A stretch of 64,000 nucleotides of DNA from the NCBI RefSeq assembly GCF_010820665.1, contig NZ_JAAIKC010000005.1, forward strand, positions 62,001 through 126,000, read 5' to 3'. Shown here piece after piece: positions 18,701-26,282 of the stretch (its first letter is position 1; every line of letters starts with the position of its first letter). The DNA comes from Paenibacillus sp. SYP-B3998 (GTDB lineage: Bacteria; Bacillota; Bacilli; Paenibacillales; NBRC-103111). The notes below the pieces were generated by a model. It was not told the origin of the DNA. It was given only the letters and a program-made list of their open reading frames with translations, and searched no databases. A program made the translations under genes and the position numbers.

Positions 18701-18921
18701 ACACAATGGGCGAAAAGCTCGAACAAATAGCAATTACACAAGAAGTTAAATATTCCGATGAGGGCAGTATCAGCGACTGGGCTAGATCTTATGTGAGGAT
18801 AGCATCTGGATTGGGTCTACTAAATGGATCTAACGAAGGGGATTTTTCACCTGGGAAAGATACCTCAAGAGCCGAATCTGCCGTTGTTATCTACAGATTG
18901 TTAAATAAAATAAATAGATAA
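15799..18921 (+). CDS. Secreted S8 subtilisin-like protease with chitobiase-like domain and three SLH domains
   Basis: About 1040 residues (positions counted from the TTG three codons upstream). After a signal peptide ending near KVKAN come an inhibitor-I9/fervidolysin-type propeptide (VVPGQILVKY to VEYAEPVYKF) and the catalytic domain with D167 in VAVLDTGID, H200 in NGHGTHVSG, oxyanion N292 in AATGNES and S378 in SGSSQATPFVSG (usual form GTSMATP). Then follow a CHB_HEX_C_1-like beta domain (about 570-640), a glycine-rich linker (655-670), a beta-rich domain to about 850, and three SLH repeats (about 860-1040) that bind the secondary cell-wall polymer. It is thus an S-layer-anchored extracellular protease. 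I prefer ATG because GGGGG lies 11 bases before it. Confidence 0.93.
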   Translation: MTGSLFKRLILIITFSLIISTVLPLSSSKVKANSVSQEVSQTSIDVVPGQILVKYKHSPAISSSSFGAKSISPQISNLKFPEDTNISDKIEELQKDPNVEYAEPVYKFYLNKAPQSGTVTQSIYFDRNNMGYMENWGKTVTELTYASNNTPQQLSSQVVVAVLDTGIDLTHMDLKNSILQGYDFINNNNTPQDDNGHGTHVSGIIAAKAHDNSGFTGVAPGTKIMPIKVLDQNGVGTTVSMIAGIQYAIDHKANIINLSLGTSGNSKVLHDLIKQAVNSNILVVAATGNESSNWINNESGQLDNSQTDTRRKASKTNYPALYDEVISVGAIEQLDDTSLTVADFSNTLKVDVVAPGVNIYSTYLKGEYRVYSGSSQATPFVSGLAALIKANNPRISVANLTSLIENTATPMPNLNLPFDNVDRYGNNFLGNKDFYGHGLINGKIPFTLPRLEIVPIFGTDNTVTLNVYDKDIHGDKTDLNFYVSLYNFSSAEDSIYRNAILSSDLNVNGSLVHVVDGKGSISFHLSASTPDAYHYIFYVDDDSYREHIRSNSIDLVQKPSMPQVDRNSGLYHDNIKVALSSAPGSEIGYALLNNDNDSAIKNYTGPITINKNSTLVAFSLKNHVYSDTAIYTYTFAPPTNPPVAGGGFAGGGGGGGGSSQLPPTLNADGKMTYDLQPGYVDLLIAINSDSNEVILDARTKEKIDILTVQFGADIIQKATKRNKSIIIRSNEATLTIQPNTFNVENEASKIRFKVSYGSVPSIPNFKAVSSIYDFSLTEGESQIAKFKAPIQVTFAYDTTKVQNPNNLGVYVLDEQSGAWNSVGGTLDGTGQITASLPHFSKYAVLEKTSTDDKGPVTFTDIQSHWAQKEIEQLARKQIIDGMDDASFKPDSNMTRAQFVMLLSKALKLQSHGSALTFADVASDSWYKESVYAAYEANIVNGVSDHNFAPTATITREQMAVMLVNAYLYTMGEKLEQIAITQEVKYSDEGSISDWARSYVRIASGLGLLNGSNEGDFSPGKDTSRAESAVVIYRLLNKINR

Positions 18922-19015
18922 GCTCTTAAGGGGTCTGAGTTGTTTTAGCAAAGTATCTATGAAAGACAATAATCTAAATGCTAATAATAATTTCCTTTTA
19001 AGTTAACGGCAAATG

Positions 19016-19059
19016 ATAGTTAAGGAGCAGCCAGCCTCGGCAGTTCCTTAACTATTTTT
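19016..19059 (+). terminator. Intrinsic terminator of the protease gene
   Basis: ATAGTTAAGGA and TCCTTAACTAT form an 11-bp perfect stem with an 18-base loop and a TTTTTG tail, about 95 bases after the protease stop. Confidence 0.85.
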
Positions 19060-19108
19060 GCTATTATGACATGCAAGACACCAAGCCAAATCACAGGAGG
19101 ATTTTATT

Positions 19109-19150
19109 ATGAAGGTGAAGAAAAACAGCTACGCGTTTTTAGGCTCATAG
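19109..19150 (+). CDS. Thirteen-residue open reading frame with a strong ribosome binding site
   Basis: CACAGGAGG lies 8 bases before an ATG that encodes MKVKKNSYAFLGS and then stops. The ribosome binding site and the Lys-rich start are typical of a real gene start, but the frame closes after 13 codons. It may be a leader or signalling peptide, or the surviving 5' end of a deleted secreted-protein gene, since MKxKK is a usual signal-peptide start. It sits between two terminators. Nothing else is visible in this gap except the chitinase terminator. Confidence 0.3.
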   Translation: MKVKKNSYAFLGS

Positions 19151-19220
19151 CTTTCGATAGTAAAGATAATTATCGATAACATAACGGTACGAGTGACATA
19201 CAAAAAGGCTAACCCAAAAC

Positions 19221-19260
19221 GTCTCCCTCAAGCACCGAACTGCAAGTGCTTGAGGGGGAC
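19221..19260 (-). terminator. Intrinsic terminator of the chitinase gene
   Basis: On the minus strand a 14-bp stem (arms 19221-19234 and 19247-19260, one G-U pair) with a 12-base loop lies about 37 bases after the chitinase stop. An outer AGGCT/AGCCT pairing and a run of T residues follow. It is well formed. Confidence 0.8.
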
Positions 19261-19297
19261 GCATATAGGTCAGCCTCTTTTACAGCTGTGGTTCGTT

Positions 19298-20944
19298 CTA
19301 GAACGGACTCATGCCGAGTGTATTCACTTTTTCGCCCATAATATTAACCCCCATCCTGGTTGTAATGTCACGATAATGACCGACACGGCGGCCGACTCGT
19401 TCATCAGTTTCGTCTTTATTGCCTTCAAAGTTCCCATTGATGATCATAATGGTAATGCCAAAACCCGCAGGAGTTAACCCTTTGGAGATGTCTGCTGCCG
19501 AAGGGGTCCAATCGCCAACTATTACATCGTGAGCCGATGGTTTCGGCGGTTGTGGTGTCATCCAGAACAGGATAGCTGTCATAAAGCCCAGTTTACCATC
19601 GTTCACAATAAGCTCTGGTTGCTGGAGCAGTGTATTTTGATTTCCATAGATAATTCCGCTAATTAATCCATAATTATAGTTCCAACTTAATTGAATCGGG
19701 CCGCGTCCATGATAGGATTTGCCCGGAACAGGTGGGAAGTCAGCATGAGATTGAACGTAACCAATGTTGGTGGAATTGATGTATGCTACTTCCTCATTCC
19801 AAAATAAGCCCCAACGGAGCGTGCCGCCAGGCGCGGTCGCCCAACCTCCGCCCGTTTCGTGCGCAATATTGGCGAGGAAAGCAGCCAGTTCGCGCTTGCG
19901 GTTTACAGATGAGCCTTCTTTAATAAATGAACCAAAATCAACTGTTTTGGAGATGATCGGGACCGTCAAGTTCCAAGAAGCGTTAAAGTCGGCATTTTGG
20001 TAGATGAGTGTTTCTGTCTTCGTTGTCTTGTTCAATCGGTATACGCGATTGTTCCATGTAGCTCCCTGCCGGTATTCGAGCTTGTACTTGATGTTCGCCA
20101 CGTCGGTCACGGCTGCGATCAGGTTATCATACGAATAATAGTCTACTTGTCCTGGTTTGTAATACGGCTTTCCTGCGGCAAACGTATGCCACTCCGTCGA
20201 GCCGATGCGTAGCGGGAACAGCGCTTCATATTCTGTCTTCGGTAGGGCGCTCTGCACGGCTGAGACTGCATTGGCTGGCGAATATTGCGGATCTATACCA
20301 CCCCATAGCGATGTAATTTGCGCATCGGTCAGTATGCGGCTTTGGCCGGCGTTTAATTCGCCTAGAGACGTTTTTACGTTAATGCTTAAACTTGCCGTTG
20401 TGTTATTTGAGCTATCTTTTGACTTTACGTAATAGGTGTATTGGGTATCCTGCTGCAAGCCAGTGTCGGTGTAAGTCAGCGTGGAAGCGTTTACCGAGGA
20501 ACCGACTAACGTGCCGCCGCGGTAAATATCATATCCCGTCACAGCAATGTTGTCTGTTGCGGCATTCCAAGTCAATGTGATCGTGTTAGCTGTTTGCCCC
20601 GTCGATGCAAGATTTGTCGGAGCTGTAGGAGGGATAGTATCTGTACCGCCCCCCGTATCCGGACCAAGTAACAGCCACGGTGAGCTTGATGGAACACCCG
20701 CACCCGGTACATCGCCTTGCGTCCACCATTTGGCCTTGTACACATTGTTGGCATAGCTGACCTCATTGCCACCTACGTATACTTGAGTAGACACCCAAGG
20801 CGAGGCGGTTAATGAAGCTTGCTGCTGTACCGCATTCGCGGAAACTGACTTTGTAATCGCTTCCAATGGTGCGAATACGATTAATGCGGATAGTACAGCG
20901 ATGCTTACACGGATTAGCTTGTTGCTTTTCAGCTTACGTTTCAT
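19298..20944 (-). CDS. Secreted GH19 chitinase with CBM5/12 and FN3 domains
   Basis: A 548-residue secreted enzyme that cleaves chitin. A signal peptide (MKRKLKSNKLIRVS start, cleavage near SVSANA) is followed by a CBM5/12 chitin-binding module (about 46-95, with YKAKWWTQGDVPG and PWLLLG), a fibronectin type III linker domain (about 105-192), a poorly matched middle region (195-330) and the GH19 catalytic domain (about 335-545). The last contains the catalytic Glu in ANIAHETGGGW and the hallmark HGRGPIQLSWNYNYG. GGAGG precedes the ATG. The divergent S-layer protease next door also degrades polymers outside the cell, but they are separate units. The middle region is longer than in plain GH19 enzymes. 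Confidence 0.93.
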   Translation of the reverse strand: MKRKLKSNKLIRVSIAVLSALIVFAPLEAITKSVSANAVQQQASLTASPWVSTQVYVGGNEVSYANNVYKAKWWTQGDVPGAGVPSSSPWLLLGPDTGGGTDTIPPTAPTNLASTGQTANTITLTWNAATDNIAVTGYDIYRGGTLVGSSVNASTLTYTDTGLQQDTQYTYYVKSKDSSNNTTASLSINVKTSLGELNAGQSRILTDAQITSLWGGIDPQYSPANAVSAVQSALPKTEYEALFPLRIGSTEWHTFAAGKPYYKPGQVDYYSYDNLIAAVTDVANIKYKLEYRQGATWNNRVYRLNKTTKTETLIYQNADFNASWNLTVPIISKTVDFGSFIKEGSSVNRKRELAAFLANIAHETGGGWATAPGGTLRWGLFWNEEVAYINSTNIGYVQSHADFPPVPGKSYHGRGPIQLSWNYNYGLISGIIYGNQNTLLQQPELIVNDGKLGFMTAILFWMTPQPPKPSAHDVIVGDWTPSAADISKGLTPAGFGITIMIINGNFEGNKDETDERVGRRVGHYRDITTRMGVNIMGEKVNTLGMSPF

Positions 20945-21132
20945 AGTGATCCTCCTATACTAGTGAATTAACTTCACTTTCAAGTATAGGAGACTCTAAA
21001 TCTATTTTCTATAGTCAGCAATAACTAAATTTTCTTAATTTTGCATAATTTGTCACATGTAGTTATGTGATGTTGTTGTTTATCTCATGGAAACTTTAGA
21101 ACTGCTGGAGCACTTGTATGGACTTGTTGTGA

Positions 21133-21360
21133 TACTATGATGAGATCGAATTGCAGAGCTTCACGGATATCGCGCTGATATCCCCATCGCTTTTTGCTAA
21201 GCATATTGACCCCGTGCATAATATCGATATTACAAGATCCTATGTAAAAGCCTTCTTCGATCAATATTTAAAAGGCGAACAGCAGGCGCTTCTGAATGGT
21301 CCGTCACCAAAATATCCTGAAGTAAAGTTTGACGAGGGATATACGAAAAAGAGAAATTAA
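21133..21360 (+). pseudogene. C-terminal fragment of an alpha/beta-hydrolase (PAF-acetylhydrolase-like)
   Basis: About 75 codons with no proper start. FTDIALISPSL, then ITRSYVKAFFDQYLKGEQ and LLNGPSPKYPEVKFD match the C-terminal end of platelet-activating-factor-acetylhydrolase-like or dienelactone-hydrolase-like enzymes, where the first segment follows the catalytic His region. The catalytic Ser and the core fold are missing and a stop precedes the fragment at 21130-21132. It is therefore a 5'-deleted relic. Confidence 0.6.
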
Positions 21361-21394
21361 TTTGTATAGAGCGTTAAAGGGTAGGGGAACAGGC

Positions 21395-21676
21395 ATGGAA
21401 GGAATGACACGCGGTGAACTGGCAAAGCGAACTGGGTTAAGCATGGCCACCCTCCGCTACTACGAGGAGAGCGGCATTCTGCCTGCTCCCCACCGGGTAG
21501 CGAATGGGTACCGGATATATACGAATGACTATTTGGTGAAGATTAAGTTCATCAAAGATGCCAAATCGTTAGGTTACTCGCTAAAGGAAATCCAAGAAGT
21601 GCTGCGAATGCTCAGTCAAGAGATGGCGACATCCACAACTATTTGCGATCGTTTCATACTTCCAATAAGTAATTAG
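21395..21676 (+). pseudogene. MerR-family regulator truncated at its C-terminus
   Basis: A 93-residue frame. TRGELAKRTGLSMATLRYYE, ESGILPAP and NGYRIYTNDYLVKIKFIKDA are the complete winged helix of a MerR regulator, and GYSLKEIQEVLRML is the next helix. At ATSTT the family sequence stops; the long dimerisation helix is replaced by ICDRFILPISN and a stop. MerR proteins dimerise through that helix, so this copy is probably inactive. The 3' end was likely lost by deletion near 21640. It lies just after a hydrolase fragment, so both may have belonged to the same former gene pair. Confidence 0.65.
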
Positions 21677-21700
21677 TTCAGGGATGCCATTCATTTTAAG

Positions 21701-21747
21701 AGAAGTATCAAAGAACAATTCATTATCTTTGATACTTCTTTTTTTTG
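21701..21747. terminator. Strong intrinsic terminator between convergent genes
   Basis: AGAAGTATCAAAGA and TCTTTGATACTTCT form a 14-bp perfect stem with an 11-base loop and a run of eight T residues on the plus strand. It can serve both the truncated MerR gene and the carbonic anhydrase gene. Confidence 0.88.
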
Positions 21748-21758
21748 CCTTTATCTTA

Positions 21759-22325
21759 TCAACCTTCTCTATAGTCCTCAACAATGACCTCTATGGCCCC
21801 TGTCTTAGGGTCCATTACAAATCCATGAACGGGAATTGCCCTGGGAAAAAGGGGGTGATTGCGGATCATTTTGACGCTGTGCATTACGCCTTCCTCCGCG
21901 CGGTCAAAGCCTCGTAAAAACTTGTCCATACGAATACCCGAATTTTCAAGCGTCTCTATAACTAGTGGATCGATACCGTGTTCGGCGAATTTAGTAACCA
22001 TTCTCTTCGGGTCTATCTCTGTCATGCCGCAGCCGTGATGACCGATAACGATGACTTCGCGTGCCCCCAGTTCATACACGGCTACTAAAATGCTGCGCAT
22101 AGCGCTGCCGAAAGGCTGGGTTAAAATGGCGCCCGCATTTTTAATGAACTTTGCATCTCCATTTTTAAAGCCTAGTGCCTTCGGGAGCAGTTCACTGAGT
22201 CGTGTGTCCATGCAAGTCAGGACAGCTACCTTTTTATCCGGATATTTGTCAGTTAAATAATCTTCATACCGCTTTTCTTTAACGAATTTTCTATTGAAGT
22301 CCAATAAGCTAGGGACGATTGACAT
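21759..22325 (-). CDS. ytiB: Beta-class carbonic anhydrase, YtiB type
   Basis: A 188-residue cytoplasmic zinc enzyme for CO2/bicarbonate interconversion. Zinc ligands of the beta class are visible: Cys in LTCMDTRL (with the Asp-Arg dyad) and His-x-x-Cys in IGHHGCGM. The start SLLDFNRKFV, the segment PFGSAMRSILVAVYELGA and the ending HGFVMDPKTGAIEVIVEDY agree with Bacillus YtiB-type anhydrases in order and length (about 187). GGAGGTCAC precedes the ATG. It is a single-gene unit. Confidence 0.9.
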   Translation of the reverse strand: MSIVPSLLDFNRKFVKEKRYEDYLTDKYPDKKVAVLTCMDTRLSELLPKALGFKNGDAKFIKNAGAILTQPFGSAMRSILVAVYELGAREVIVIGHHGCGMTEIDPKRMVTKFAEHGIDPLVIETLENSGIRMDKFLRGFDRAEEGVMHSVKMIRNHPLFPRAIPVHGFVMDPKTGAIEVIVEDYREG

Positions 22326-22521
22326 AAAGTGACCTCCTTACATGATATGGGCTTTATCCACAGGTTGGACAGAAAGAGTGGAGAATATGACCAGCCGCAC
22401 GGCTTAGCTGCGGTTCTTTGTTAAGATTAGCATCAAATCTGTATGGATAGCAAAAGTTCATATAACGATCAGGAGTAGGGGCAAGATTTATGGTAAAATT
22501 TTAATATTAGGGGGTGTTATT

Positions 22522-23406
22522 ATGAAAAAGGTGCTTATTCTGGGTGGTACAAGATTTTTTGGCAAAAGGTTAGTGGAGCAGCTGATCAGCGAGCAGGTGG
22601 ACATAACCATCGTAACGCGGGGGTACACTTCCGATTCGTTCGGAAGCTCAGTAAAGCGGCTGCAGGTCGATCGTACGGATCCAATTGCTCTACGCAATGC
22701 ACTAGGTTCCTCAACATTTGATCTTGTTTATGACAACATTTGTTTCACCCCGCAAGAGGCAGAGGATGCAGTGGAGTTGCTTGCGGGGCGTGTAGGGAAA
22801 TACATCGTGACTTCATCACTTAGTGTTTATCCTTTCGGAGAGCCTCGAAAAAAAGAGAGCGATGTTGACTCATACAGGTACCCTCTTCCGGTATCTTATC
22901 CGCCAAAGGAAGATTATGCAGAGGGGAAACGGTTAGTCGAAGCGGTATTGTTTCAAAAAGCGCCATTTAAGGTAGCGGCTGTACGTTTTCCAATCGTTTT
23001 GGGACTCGATGATTACACACGGCGTCTACATTTTCACGTTGAACATATCCAACAAGGGCTACCGCTTGGAATACCGAATCTGACCGCGCCAATGTCGTTC
23101 ATCCGTTCGGATGAAGCGGCCTCTTTTCTCGCCTGGCTTGGCAGTTCCAATCTGGAAGGACCGGTCAATGCTTGTTCTCAGGGAGAAGTATCAATTGGAC
23201 AAATCGTTTCTCTAATCTCGCAGGCCACTGGCAGACAGGCGAATGTTTTTAGCGAGACTGAAGAGGTACATATGTCGCCTTTTGGTATTCCCGAGTCATG
23301 GTATATGGATACGACAAAAGCCCAAGCAGCCGGATATTCATTCCAGAAGTTGGGCGATTGGCTACCCGAATTGATCCGAGAAATCGTTGTCAGCCAAACC
23401 AGATGA
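22522..23406 (+). CDS. NAD(P)-dependent epimerase/dehydratase-like SDR
   Basis: A 294-residue extended short-chain dehydrogenase/reductase. The Rossmann motif is VLILGGTRFFGKRLVE (GGTxxxG), the acceptor-side motif is YIVTSSLSVYPFG, and a YxxxK pair is present as YAEGK. Later motifs VAAVRFPIVLG and MSFIRSDEAASFLAWL agree with NAD-dependent epimerase-type proteins. The substrate cannot be named; related Bacillales proteins are annotated only as nucleoside-sugar epimerases. GGGGGTG lies about 7 bases upstream of the ATG. It stands alone. Confidence 0.85.
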   Translation: MKKVLILGGTRFFGKRLVEQLISEQVDITIVTRGYTSDSFGSSVKRLQVDRTDPIALRNALGSSTFDLVYDNICFTPQEAEDAVELLAGRVGKYIVTSSLSVYPFGEPRKKESDVDSYRYPLPVSYPPKEDYAEGKRLVEAVLFQKAPFKVAAVRFPIVLGLDDYTRRLHFHVEHIQQGLPLGIPNLTAPMSFIRSDEAASFLAWLGSSNLEGPVNACSQGEVSIGQIVSLISQATGRQANVFSETEEVHMSPFGIPESWYMDTTKAQAAGYSFQKLGDWLPELIREIVVSQTR

Positions 23407-23622
23407 CTTTTCGGACAGGCGCTATACATGTGGGTTGTTGCTGAGGATTAAGATAACTCAGGCTGTGCAGTTCAGTACCTATTGTCATATGGAGTGGAAT
23501 CATGGCCGAATATCAAATATACTTGTAAGGCTAACTTCAAGGTGAGCTTGGAGGTAGATCTATCGATAGGGGAAGACGCTTCTAAATTACAAGTAACAAT
23601 AATGAATGGAGAATTTAAAATA

Positions 23623-23964
23623 ATGTCTAATTTGCCAAACTGCCCAAAATGTAAGTCTGAATACACCTACGAAGACGGAAGTCTTTTTGTTTGCCCGGAA
23701 TGCAGTCATGAGTGGACTTTAGAAGTAGAAACCGAAAATAGTGAAGATAATAAGATCATTAAAGATGCAAATGGAAGTGTCTTAAACGATGGTGATTCTA
23801 TAACGGTAATCAAAGATCTTAAAGTAAAAGGAAGCTCATTGGTCATAAAAATAGGTACAAAAGTGAAAAATATTCGTTTAATTGACGGCGATCATGATAT
23901 TGATTGCAAAATTGATGGTTTTGGGGCTATGAAATTAAAGTCTGAATTTGTTAAAAAGATTTAA
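23623..23964 (+). CDS. yjdM: YjdM/PhnA-family zinc ribbon protein
   Basis: A 113-residue cytoplasmic protein. The N-terminal zinc ribbon has Cys pairs in [14 protein letters not shown] and [10 protein letters not shown]. The rest is the conserved beta-rich PhnA domain: [40 protein letters not shown] and [20 protein letters not shown]. Length and order fit the family, formerly named for alkylphosphonate use but of unclear role. The frame is open for 47 more codons upstream, but the family begins at this ATG, which has GGAG about 11 bases before it. Confidence 0.9.
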   Translation: MSNLPNCPKCKSEYTYEDGSLFVCPECSHEWTLEVETENSEDNKIIKDANGSVLNDGDSITVIKDLKVKGSSLVIKIGTKVKNIRLIDGDHDIDCKIDGFGAMKLKSEFVKKI

Positions 23965-24069
23965 ATTCAGTTTTAATCATACAGATCAGTTTGTATTGGA
24001 AGCCCTTTGTCTGCGTTTGCTTACGAAGATGTAGGTCAGAACGTAACATTTAAGTAGGAGGGACTATAA

Positions 24070-25131
24070 GTGGAGATAGGCGTGAGCACGTTTGTAGAAA
24101 CATCGCCGGATGCTCAAACGGGCGAGGTGATGAGTCATGCGCAGCGTTTGCGTGAAGTTGTCGAGGAAATTGTACTTGCCGATCAGGTGGGCTTAGATGT
24201 ATACGGGGTGGGCGAGCATCATCGCAAAGATTATGCGGCATCTTCTCCAGCAGTCTTATTGGCTGCGGCTGCGTCTCAGACGAAACGGATACGGCTAACA
24301 AGTGCAGTCACAGTGCTGTCTTCTGCCGATCCGGTGCGCGTGTTTCAGGATTTTGCCACACTCGATGGAATCTCGAATGGACGGGCGGAGATTATGGCGG
24401 GTCGGGGTTCTTTTATCGAATCCTTCCCGCTATTTGGCTATGATTTAAATGACTACGATGAACTCTTTGATGAGAAACTGGCGTTGTTATTGAAAATACG
24501 GGATTCTGAGAAAGTAACCTGGAGCGGTGGGCATCGGCCGGCTATTCATCAATTGGGCGTGTATCCGCGTCCGGTTCAGAATCCTTTGCCCGTGTGGATT
24601 GGCAGCGGAGGCAATAAGGAATCTGTTATCCGTGCAGGCTTGCTCGGACTGCCGCTTGTTCTGGCGATTATTGGTGGTAGTCCACTACAGTTTGCGCCGC
24701 TCGTGCAGCTCTACAAGCAAGCGGCAGCTCACGCTGGCCATGACGAATCGCAGCTGCCGGTTGCGTCACACTCGCACGGTTTTATTGCGAAGGATACCCA
24801 GCTTGCGGCCGATAAGTTTTTTCCCTCCACACAGGCATGTATGAATGTGATTGGCAAGGAGCGGGGCTGGGGGCATTATGACCGTTCAAGCTACGATGCT
24901 GCGCGCCGCTTTGAAGGAGCGCTGTACGTGGGCGACCCGGAGACGGTTGCCAGCAAAATCATTCACCTTCGTAAACACGTAGGCATCACACGTTTTATGC
25001 TGCACGTACCGCTAGGTACGATGCCCCATGAGGATGTAATGAAAGCCATCGAGCTGCTGGGGACAGAGGTGGCGCCTCGGGTTCGAGATGAAATATCCAG
25101 ATGGGAAGCTGAGAACGAAGCGAAGCAGTAA
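24070..25131 (+). CDS. LLM-class flavin-dependent oxidoreductase
   Basis: A 353-residue luciferase-like monooxygenase. Typical features are the start MEIGVSTFVETSPD, DVYGVGEHHRKDYAASSPAV, TVLSSADPVRVFQDFATLD, GRAEIMAGRGSFIESFPLFG and PLPVWIGSGGNKESV, which form the flavin and phosphate contacts of the FMN- or F420-type TIM barrel. The substrate is not predictable. The GTG start has AGGAGG 9 bases upstream. The gene ends 11 bases before the convergent VOC gene. Confidence 0.9.
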   Translation: MEIGVSTFVETSPDAQTGEVMSHAQRLREVVEEIVLADQVGLDVYGVGEHHRKDYAASSPAVLLAAAASQTKRIRLTSAVTVLSSADPVRVFQDFATLDGISNGRAEIMAGRGSFIESFPLFGYDLNDYDELFDEKLALLLKIRDSEKVTWSGGHRPAIHQLGVYPRPVQNPLPVWIGSGGNKESVIRAGLLGLPLVLAIIGGSPLQFAPLVQLYKQAAAHAGHDESQLPVASHSHGFIAKDTQLAADKFFPSTQACMNVIGKERGWGHYDRSSYDAARRFEGALYVGDPETVASKIIHLRKHVGITRFMLHVPLGTMPHEDVMKAIELLGTEVAPRVRDEISRWEAENEAKQ

Positions 25132-25142
25132 ACCGGCGCCTC

Positions 25143-25595
25143 TTATCTACTAGACCTATCGAAATCAACATCCTCTATAAATTCGATAACCTCGCCGTTT
25201 GGGCTGTGAATCACCGCATTCTTTAACACAAGCGGTGGTTCACCAAGAGAGAGCTGACTCGGTTTTACATATGGTTTTGCCCCGTGAGCAAGGGCCTTTT
25301 GGTAGATGTCGTCTACATTATCCACGTAAAACGCAAAGTGTAATAACGCCCCGTGAGCGATATCTCCGTCAGATGAGGCTTTTGTTCCTTGAGCAGGAAT
25401 AACGGCTTCGCTATCAAAGATTTCAATGCAAGTTCTTTGATCCGTCGAAACCAGCATAGAAGCTTCTTTGATCTGAAAGGAAGGCAGACTCCAATGATGT
25501 CCTACTTTAAACCCTAAGACTTGCGTATAAAATGCGATAGTCGCTTTATAATCCTTGGCTTGTATAGCCACGTGAGCAAGACCTTTTACGCTCAT
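25143..25595 (-). CDS. VOC (glyoxalase/bleomycin-resistance) family protein
   Basis: A 150-residue protein of the vicinal-oxygen-chelate fold. The two beta-alpha-beta halves are seen as LAHVAIQAKDYKATIAFYTQ (first metal-ligand His) and LLHFAFYVDNVDDIYQKALA, ending VIHSPNGEVIEFIE (last-ligand Glu). It may be a lactoylglutathione lyase-like or dioxygenase-like enzyme; the substrate is unknown. The second ATG is chosen because GAGGAGA lies at a normal distance before it, whereas the first ATG has no such site. Confidence 0.85.
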   Translation of the reverse strand: MSVKGLAHVAIQAKDYKATIAFYTQVLGFKVGHHWSLPSFQIKEASMLVSTDQRTCIEIFDSEAVIPAQGTKASSDGDIAHGALLHFAFYVDNVDDIYQKALAHGAKPYVKPSQLSLGEPPLVLKNAVIHSPNGEVIEFIEDVDFDRSSR

Positions 25596-25755
25596 CCACA
25601 ATCTCTCCTCATCCATAAGTTGCTTTTATTATAGTGCTATTAAATTGAAAATTACATGTAATATATGAGGAAATGAGAGTGAAATAGCTTAAAATATAAG
25701 TTATTTCAATTGAATAACATTACTATCGTGAATTCGAAGCAGGAGGTTGCTTGAT

Positions 25756-26190
25756 ATGTATTATTTCATTGATGACATCGATAAAAAAATTATGCAATTG
25801 CTCCAGCATAATGCCCGAATGTCGGTTTCTCAAATCAGCAAAGAGATATCCATGTCCCAACCTTCGGTTAAGGAAAGGATTCTCAAGCTGGAGGATAAAA
25901 AGATCATTTCTGAATATTTGACAGAATTTAATTTAAGGAATCTGAATCGTGGCACGACCACTTTCATTCTAATCAAGACAGAGCATTGTCAGGAGTTAGT
26001 TGATTTTTGCAAAGCAGCCAAAGAAGTAACCGACCTGTTTCGCATAAGTGGAGAGTTTAACTATCTCATCAAGGTTCAAACCTCATCGGTAGAGGAAATT
26101 GCAGCATTTCAAGACTCACTTGTACAGATAGGGCCTTCCAAGTCTCATATCAGTTTGAAAAATATACTTGAAAACAGAGTTTTACTCTAA
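25756..26190 (+). CDS. Lrp/AsnC-family transcriptional regulator
   Basis: A 144-residue feast/famine-type regulator. The N-terminal helix-turn-helix is IMQLLQHNARMSVSQISKEI with SQPSVKERILKLE, and the C-terminal RAM ligand domain runs from about TTTFILIKTEHCQE to the end (ISGEFNYLIKVQTSSVEEI). The upstream TTG touches the AGGAGG ribosome binding site, so the ATG nine bases after it is the true start. A convergent chemoreceptor follows; the target genes are not evident, but the divergent VOC gene is closest. Confidence 0.92.
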   Translation: MYYFIDDIDKKIMQLLQHNARMSVSQISKEISMSQPSVKERILKLEDKKIISEYLTEFNLRNLNRGTTTFILIKTEHCQELVDFCKAAKEVTDLFRISGEFNYLIKVQTSSVEEIAAFQDSLVQIGPSKSHISLKNILENRVLL

Positions 26191-26210
26191 ATTACCTATA
26201 CATATAGCGA

Positions 26211-26251
26211 AAAACCCGTTAAGCGGCTAAATTTGCCGATTAGCGGGTTTT
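26211..26251. terminator. Bidirectional terminator
   Basis: AAAACCCGTTAA and TTAGCGGGTTTT pair (one G-U) and continue inward as GCGGC against GCCG. A and T runs flank both sides. It separates the convergent Lrp and chemoreceptor genes. Confidence 0.85.
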
Positions 26252-26282
26252 CTTAGTTTCATTAATGAGGAGGTTGCTACAA

